A stretch of DNA of 64,000 bases from Isoetes taiwanensis. Lineage: Eukaryota > Streptophyta > Lycopodiopsida > Isoetales > Isoetaceae. Numbering within the stretch: position 1 is the first letter of the stretch; the number at the start of each line of letters is the position of its first letter. Below the pieces are notes generated by a model. The model ran no database searches and was not told the DNA's origin. It worked only from the letters and a program-made list of their open reading frames with translations. The position numbers and the translations under genes are program-made. Of this stretch, positions 57,618 to 64,000 are shown one piece after another. Where the stretch lies: NCBI GenBank assembly GCA_021234155.1, contig JAJEKV010000001.1, forward strand, positions 23,733,189-23,797,188. The letters are read 5' to 3'.

Positions 57618-59080
57618 GGAATAAAGGCTCTTAGCAAAAAGTTCGAAGGCAATGAATATGAAAAAGGGCAACATGGATTATTGATCAAATGGCAAGGATG
57701 TGGAACTTTATAATAAGAGGGGTATAGGATTAAAGTGATGAAAATGGATGCCTTAAGGGAATATATAATGAGTAAATAGAAATGGGCTAGTCAAAAAGTT
57801 CCAAAGGTGAGTTTATGGCAAAATAGGCATAATGGGATAAAAATGGAATTTGGATATAGGAATTAGAAAAATGGCTAGGAACTTGGAATAAAATACCAAT
57901 AGGATTTTCCAAACTTCAATGTGTTGACTTCTAAACTTCAAATAATTGACTTCAAATCTTCAATACCCAGAGTCTTCTAGAACATGTTTTGACCAATGTT
58001 TGACCTCAAATTTGACACTTCTTATTAAGCTTGACCTTGAGTGCACTGTGTTGACTTTCAAAGTGGATCTTCCTTGACCTTAACACCAAAGTTCCCTACC
58101 AATATTCCAAACTTCAAGTCTAGAACTAAGGCAAGGACCAATTAATTAGTATGTTGCCCTTTGGAGGCAACATGATCCATGAGGTAGAAAATGTACAGTC
58201 TTACATAAGATTGTTATAAGATTGTTGAAGGTATTTCAGGTGTATTCGTAGATAAAGTAATAGGATGCTGACAGTGGAAAATGAGGTTATAGAGAGGATT
58301 AGTTTGGGAAGGGAGTCGGAATAGGCGTTTGTAGCAGATAGGGTTTAGTCGGTAGGATTCTCTAATGTGAACGGCCGAAGGTATGGCGATGGAGGAGGCT
58401 AATAGATGCGGGACGAAGACCTCAGTGTCGTGAGTTGGAAGAGCCGGTTTTGTTGATGGATCTGGCAAGTCACTTGTTCACAGAGCCTATTACCTTCTTT
58501 CTTCTTGTTAAAGATGTAAAGTTCTAGTATTTTGTTTAGGATTCGCATCTGGTCTGTTGTTCACATGCATCGGGCAGAGTTGTCAAAAAGCATGTTTTTC
58601 ATATCCAGCTGTGAAAGGGCTGTGGGAGCCCAAAGTCGAATCTGCCATACATATGTTTCATGCAGGGCTATGAAAGGTAGAAACAGATGAAAACCTGGAA
58701 TCGGCTTCCAGTCTGCCGAAGTGTCCGCCATAACTTATCCTTTGGAAACAAAATCGAGTGGAGGAACTTTGCAAATAGATTTCCAGATCCAAGATTCTTC
58801 CTGACTAGAACCAAACATAGATAGATCTCCACTGTCTATGATTCTACGCAGTCTTGGATTGAATTTTGTTCCTGGATCCACCAAAGATGTCCTTTACTTG
58901 TTTAGAATTTGAAATTGTATCCTTTGTTTCTGCAGAATTATTAAATATTTATCAACGGCCAGTGTCTCCTCTCTGACGGCAAACAAAGAAATTCTAGAAC
59001 TGAGCTCCAGGAACATTATGTTGGGCTTCTTCACAGAGTGGATTCATTTGGAAGAAGTTTCTTTTATATAGCGATTTCTT
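57618..59080. other. Intergenic, nothing recognised
   Basis: The minus-strand frame at 58214-58468 lacks a known domain. The stretch 57900-58100 repeats TTGAC(C/T)T-type words. Confidence 0.4.
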
Positions 59081-59210
59081 GCAGGGGGTTTGATTCGGCC
59101 AGTCTTGCTAGTTAGCACAACCTATTGAGGCGGTGGAGCAGGACAGCAGGGGGTTTAATTCGGCCAGTCTTGCTTCTTAGCACAACCTATTGAGGCGGTG
59201 GAGCAGGACA
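59081..59210. repeat. 65-bp tandem pair
   Basis: Units 59081-59145 and 59146-59210 start with GCAGGGGGTTT and end with GGTGGAGCAGGACA. They differ at only a few bases. Confidence 0.95.
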
Positions 59211-59779
59211 GTAACATTGACTTGGAAACCATTGGTACCAAATCATATGCTGACATGAAAATGAATATTTGACCCCATCAAGGGATCAACGGACGGCTAT
59301 GGTGTCTCCAATTGGAATCAAAGATGGAATATTCATAAGATCAATGGTCCACATTAAGCGATAATACAAAATAAGCGATAATACAAAATAAGAATGATAA
59401 GGTGTGCAAATCAATCATAAGAGATAAGGAGGACAACCAAATATTGTGCAAATCAAACACAGATTGTGCTCTTAACTCTTAATGTAATGGCAGAAAATAA
59501 GTCCCTAAAACTTGATGCCTTCCTGCCTGAACTATTTTTATAGTTTTGGTAGGAATTAGAAGATGCTCCCATATTGGAACTACAAGGTGCTTAGCATCAT
59601 TGCAATCTACATTCCACGCTTTTCAACTGGTTTCATAGCCTTAAACCCCAAATTTGACAAACCTACAACTTTAGAAGGGTGGAGGCTTGAATTGCGTTTA
59701 CAAACACTACCTATAAGCTAATGGCAAAGCTTGCCTAATACTCAACAAAGTAAAAAGACAGGAACAATCAGCCTTTCTT

Positions 59780-60300
59780 ACTAGTAGAAACATCCTATCT
59801 AACTACCTTGCTGCGCATGAAGGATTGCATTGGGGCACACAAAGAAAACATCAATGCATAATGCTTAAGCTCGATTTCAAATGAGCATTTGACACGGTAA
59901 CATGGGATTGAAAATCATGACTTGCTTGGTGTTTGATCGATCAGAAGTTCATCGAAGTTGTAATGGCTTGTAACAAAGCTGCTTCGACTCCATTCTCATT
60001 AATGACGCCACACAACTTTTCCCCTTTAGAGAGTGGCGCCAATACATTTTCATACTGCTGGGCTGCTTACCCTTCTAATCCTTAAACAAAGTGCAGTTTG
60101 GTGATATTAATAAAACTGAGCTTTCTGCTACATCACAGAATCATCTATATATCCAACAAATTATTGAGAATACCCTTATATTCCTTAAGCATGATGATGG
60201 CCATGCCAACATGGGGAGTTGCTTCCAAGCAATAAAGATCTTTAGCATTACCACGGGTAGCTGCCATAGCTCATTTGCCATGCTTCACCGGAGGTAAATG
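59780..60300 (+). pseudogene. L1-type reverse transcriptase fragment
   Basis: Plus-strand frames read LKLDFK*AFDTVTWD, then FIEVVMAC, ILINDATQLFPFREW and, further on, ENTLIFLKHDDG. These are consecutive RT blocks of a plant L1 in the right order, with the FADD box eroded. It is much older than the element at 2.7-9.6 kb. Confidence 0.75.
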
Positions 60301-61476
60301 GGCAAAGGATTTTTCTACACTTCCATCGTCTCATTGTCCAAGCATGGACATGTATACCAATCCAGTCTTCCATGCACATGTGGTAAATGGCTTTACCAAA
60401 TGCAAATTGAGGTTCTTACGTATAACACACACATCTCCATTGTTGGATCTCCCAAGTGAATTGTAACAATCTAACAGAAACGCAACACTAGATGTTTTGT
60501 ATGCTAAAGTGTATCCTCTACCCAAAGACAAATGAATATCCACGGTAATAAAAAATCAGCATTTGGAAGAGTTGCAGTTCAGCCAGAACTTTTGTGCTTT
60601 GTCAGGAGCTATGCACAACTGCCACTGCAGAGGTGGGCACTGGGCAGCATATCTGTAGATATTACTGCCATGAAGTTTGACAGGATTTGGGCAAGTATCC
60701 AGTCGTGAGGTTGTGTATGTTCCAGAATTCTAATAATAATGATCGCTACTGTTGCTTGAGTGATTCGTTTTTAGCACCCTCACAAGAGTAGCTACATTAT
60801 CATTTACTCTTAAGACAACAAAACAACTGTTGAGAGGTATGTAAGACAAATTGGCAACATCCTGTTGACTCTCTCGTCGTCGGGTCAGGAACTATTCTCT
60901 GTGTCTAAGATTTTGAGTTTTGGGCCACTCATCAGTCTTCATCGCTTTTGTTTATATACTGAATCGATTTCTTGAATTTCACTTCTACCAGAATAACCAA
61001 TTCCCTTATATATGCCATTACGCTGCAAGTCCATTTTGCTGTTCTCCATTCAAGCCATCTATATAAGATCTAAGCCATTATGCTGAACTCCATCTTGTTG
61101 TCTTCTCGATCCCATGTTTAAAATCATAGATAATCAATCTGACAACTTCCACATCAAATCAAAGAACCATGCACTATACTAGCTCACAAAAAATATAGTG
61201 ACACTATGGTTCTTGGATAATTAAGATGCCACCATCATAACATGGATTTGAGCATCAAAATCGTGATTGAGCCATTTTCCTCAAATACTATTCTTAACTC
61301 TCTGGTATGTCCGATATCATGCCTCATGTCATTTAGGAATTGGAATAAAATGTCAATCCCATTAAAGCCTTATCCTTTGGTGTAAAGACTAAATGAACTA
61401 CTCCAGCCTTTTATTCATAAACAGAATAGTTAGGCAATGCCCCACTTGATGCCACCCCAAACTATGTTGTCCACAG
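60301..61476. other. Intergenic, nothing firm
   Basis: This may contain more of the eroded L1. A diverged repeat pairs about 61010-61060 with 61070-61115. No gene is recognised. Confidence 0.4.
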
Positions 61477-62823
61477 TTAATTGACTGCGTATAGGTTTGC
61501 TAGTGATATATAAGCTGCAGCATTTTCTGGGTCCAAGTCAAATGCATGTCCTGCAGCATGTTTGCCCCATTCCACATCTGAGACAATTTTGCATGAACCA
61601 AGCAAAGTTCTCCAAGATGTAGCATCAGGTGCAATTGCCATATTGTTGATCAGAGAATTTGCTTCAGGAAACCACCCTATCCTGCCAAGAAGGTCAATCA
61701 TGCAGCCATAATGCTTCATAGAAGGTGCATTACAGTTGTAATTTGCAATGAATGCAAACCAATGACAACCAACATCCACTAAACCACTGTGGCTACAGGC
61801 AAACAGAATGCTACTAAAGGTCAACCCATTGGGAACAAAACCTTTTATCTGCATTTCCTTGAGCATTTGGAGTGCGTCTTTGCTCCGGCCATGTTGTGCA
61901 TGTGCCGCAATCATGACATTCCAAGACACCACATTTTGCTGTGGCATTTGATTAAAGAGTTGAAGTGCATGATCGAGCTGTCCCCACTTTGCATAACCAT
62001 CAATCATAGTATTCCATGAGACCACATCTTGACAATGCATGTTTACAAAGAGCTGCCAGGCCTCCTTGATGCAGCCGTTCTCCATGTAACCCATTATCAT
62101 GGCATTCCATGAGACAACATTCCGTTTTGGCATTTTTTCAAATAAGAGACATGCATCTGAAAGCTGTCCCATTGTCGCATAAGCAGCAACCAGGGCAGTC
62201 CAAGAAATCACATCTCTCTCAGGCATTTGCTTGAAAAATTTCAAAGCTTTTTGCAAATTTCCCTGCTGAATACAACCTGAGATCATTGTATTCCAAGTGA
62301 CATTATCCCTTGCAGGCATTAGGTCAAAAAATTTGATAGCCTCTTCCAGGCATCCTTGCTTGCAATAACCAGCAATCATGGCATTCCAGGAGACTATATC
62401 ATGCTTTGGCATTTGCTTGAATAGTCCAAGAGCCTCCTTGAGGTGCCCTGCTTGTACATAAACATCAATCATGATATTCCAAGTATACAAATTCTTCTTA
62501 ACCATATTAGAAAATACCTCGAGTGCATCTTTAACTGCTCCACACTTGCCATACATGTTGATAAGAAGATTCTGAATAAATATATCTTGCTCAAACCCTT
62601 TCATTATTATCTCCTGATGAATTTGCCGTCCGTTTCTTACATCCTTACAGCTTTGCAAACGGGAAGCGAGCTCAACTCTGTCTTTGCTTAATGGGCTGTG
62701 TTGGTTTGGAGGCGAAGCTCGGCACATTCTAGAAACTCTGGCTGTTCTGGTTGCAGGAAAATTGCAGCGACTATGATCGTTGCTCAGATAGGAAGTAAAG
62801 AATATGTTGCTTGCTGACGCCAT
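61477..62823 (-). CDS. PLS-type PPR protein, truncated in the E region
   Basis: The 448-residue, intronless protein is a plant organelle RNA-binding PPR protein. The N-terminus (about 45 residues, rich in S, R and A) looks like a transit peptide. After an L-type segment (FIQNLLINMYGKCG), seven consecutive 31-residue S-type repeats start near residues 111, 142, 173, 204, 235, 266 and 297, each with the (D/N)xxxWN pattern. Then follow P2, L2 and S2 repeats and the start of the E motif (AAYISLANLY). A stop then cuts the E motif, so no E2 or DYW deaminase domain follows. It would bind specific organelle transcripts, perhaps for editing with a partner or for processing. It could also be a truncated pseudogene, though the frame is otherwise perfect. 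Confidence 0.92.
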   Translation of the reverse strand: MASASNIFFTSYLSNDHSRCNFPATRTARVSRMCRASPPNQHSPLSKDRVELASRLQSCKDVRNGRQIHQEIIMKGFEQDIFIQNLLINMYGKCGAVKDALEVFSNMVKKNLYTWNIMIDVYVQAGHLKEALGLFKQMPKHDIVSWNAMIAGYCKQGCLEEAIKFFDLMPARDNVTWNTMISGCIQQGNLQKALKFFKQMPERDVISWTALVAAYATMGQLSDACLLFEKMPKRNVVSWNAMIMGYMENGCIKEAWQLFVNMHCQDVVSWNTMIDGYAKWGQLDHALQLFNQMPQQNVVSWNVMIAAHAQHGRSKDALQMLKEMQIKGFVPNGLTFSSILFACSHSGLVDVGCHWFAFIANYNCNAPSMKHYGCMIDLLGRIGWFPEANSLINNMAIAPDATSWRTLLGSCKIVSDVEWGKHAAGHAFDLDPENAAAYISLANLYAVN

Positions 62824-63670
62824 GTTGACGGTTGCATCTTTCTTTCAAAACACATCCAACATCAGAAGTTCAGTGAGTACACATGCCCCCATCCGTCACG
62901 GATCCTGGAGGAAACAAGTCTTCCAACAAATCCTCTTTGTTCCATACGGATTCTTTCTCTGCGTCAAAACAAACTTAGATTTGTACGAGACTTGGGTAAA
63001 TGCCATTAATTCAACTTCCCTGATCTCTGTTGATAAGATGACACCCTAATCTGACCGTGGAAGAAGAGTAGAAAACTGGGTTTTTCCTTCTTTATTGCTG
63101 CATTTGTTTTTGTGGCCGCATGATACAAGCAGCACATATATTTACCTGTGGCTTTCCACATAATGTTAATGTTCAACGTGTCTGTTCTGACATTTGTCCG
63201 AATTCTAAGTCGTTCTCTCACATGACATTATTGGGTAAGGAATAATATTCCATCACAAAAACTCTTGCACCTTATCAAAACACATCCTATGCAATATCCT
63301 AACACCTCCATACCCTTAACTGACAAGTATGTTGATCCAGATGATCTGGATTGTCCGTTTTGTGAGAGGCCAGAACAAGCCAAATGCTTGGTAAGAAACT
63401 AGCTGCCCTGGATGATCAGCCCTGGATTCAGGCTAGAGCTGATAATCCAGCTCTGAAGGATGATAACAATGCTGGAAGACTTTCCAACATTGTTGAATTT
63501 GGAACCATATTTGTTAGGAGAGTATATAAGCAAGGTGGATACACACCGATCATTTTTGATAAAGTTGTAAATATTAGTGCTCCATGGCCTCTCAAGGTCC
63601 TAAGTGAGCATTAGATAAATAAAATAAATAAAAAAATAACCTTGTTGTGGAGGATGATAATCTCTCTATG
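62824..63670. other. PPR upstream region and intergenic
   Basis: No gene is recognised. The frame at 63384-63614 has no known domain. Confidence 0.4.
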
Positions 63671-63672
63671 GA

Positions 63673-64000
63673 GGAAGGAAGGAAGGAAGGAAGGTATTTT
63701 TATCGTCCACGGAGACCAATCGGTCTATGGGACCCAATACAAAAGCGCAACAAGTGGATTACTACCCGGATTAAAAAACCCGCCCCGAAGGGTTTTCGAG
63801 GGAAAAACCGCGGGCGGCAATCGGCCTGGCGACAAACCGCTTCCAATATCTGAAAAATGCAAAACACACAAATATATACACTCATGTACCGTACCCATAG
63901 TGCCTAATCAGCGAGCAGCCAGGCGGGGGCAAAGTTGGGCTCGCAGATCCAGTACCTCCTGCATGTACAACCCTAGACCACGTACTGACGATGTGTTCAT
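63673..64000 (-). mobile_element. Second-family LINE 3' end, continues beyond window
   Basis: Read on the minus strand from the window edge: end of an ORF, stop at 63908-63910, a short 3' UTR, the three-arm module (63757-63822), the terminal hairpin (63705-63733, outer GTCC/GGAC, inner AGACC/GGTCT), GATAAAAATA and a (CCTT)n tail at 63673-63694. It links tail, structured module and coding sequence in one element. Confidence 0.92.
63908..64000 (-). CDS. C-terminus of LINE ORF (partial)
   Basis: The last 30 residues visible begin MNTSSVRGLGLYMQEVLD. They align with the C-terminus of the LINE at 54918-55355 (LSTSSVRRLGSYIQEIMDHR), sharing TSSVR-LG-Y-QE, and end with the stop at 63908-63910. The rest lies outside the window. 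Confidence 0.88.
   Translation of the reverse strand: MNTSSVRGLGLYMQEVLDLRAQLCPRLAAR

Overview
The window reads as nuclear DNA from a land plant with a large, repeat-rich genome. The host genes are a GNA-type lectin, an eight-exon dolichol-phosphate mannose synthase (DPM1), a plant-type PPR protein and a dehydrin-like protein. They sit far apart among LINEs, Ty3/gypsy and Ty1/copia remnants, a CACTA element, a pogo/Tigger-like transposon and many minisatellites. A fern is my best guess, from the uninterrupted 31-residue PPR repeats and the repeat load. The lineage is inference and the species is not determined.

Layout. 0-1 kb: lectin gene with a repeat-built promoter. 2.7-9.6 kb: a complete L1-type LINE bounded by a 16-bp target-site duplication, carrying only a few lesions. 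9.8-10.9 kb: a non-autonomous CACTA element with a 3-bp duplication, holding a nested MITE and a tRNA-like sequence. 12-18 kb: LINE tails, microsatellites and a gypsy integrase split by a complex 2.5-kb insertion, then a PPR scrap. 19.7-21.5 kb: dehydrin-like gene (minus strand) whose histidine tail and 3' flank are tandemly duplicated. 22-31 kb: gypsy and copia remnants, hairpins and LINE tails. 32-34.5 kb: a broken coding region and a minisatellite. 36.4-38.1 kb: DPM1, assembled from splice signals. 38.8-44 kb: short inverted elements, two gene scraps and strong hairpins. 45-48.4 kb: pogo/Tigger-like transposase. 50.9-57.6 kb: tRNA-like repeats, two LINEs of a second (non-L1) family and a gypsy remnant. 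59.8-60.3 kb: L1 scrap. 61.5-62.8 kb: PPR gene. 63.7-64.0 kb: 3' end of another second-family LINE, running off the window.

The most unusual signal belongs to the second LINE family. Copies end in a compact nested hairpin followed by a short-unit microsatellite that differs from copy to copy. Just upstream is a second structured module with three mutually complementary arms and a small CCC/GGG hairpin. Its loop is GAAA in some copies and TTCG in another, and its outer stem keeps pairing while its sequence changes. The same module also occurs alone, without any LINE tail, at 15.9, 17.1 and 26.3 kb. This points to selection on RNA (or cruciform DNA) structure. I do not recognise it as a described family.
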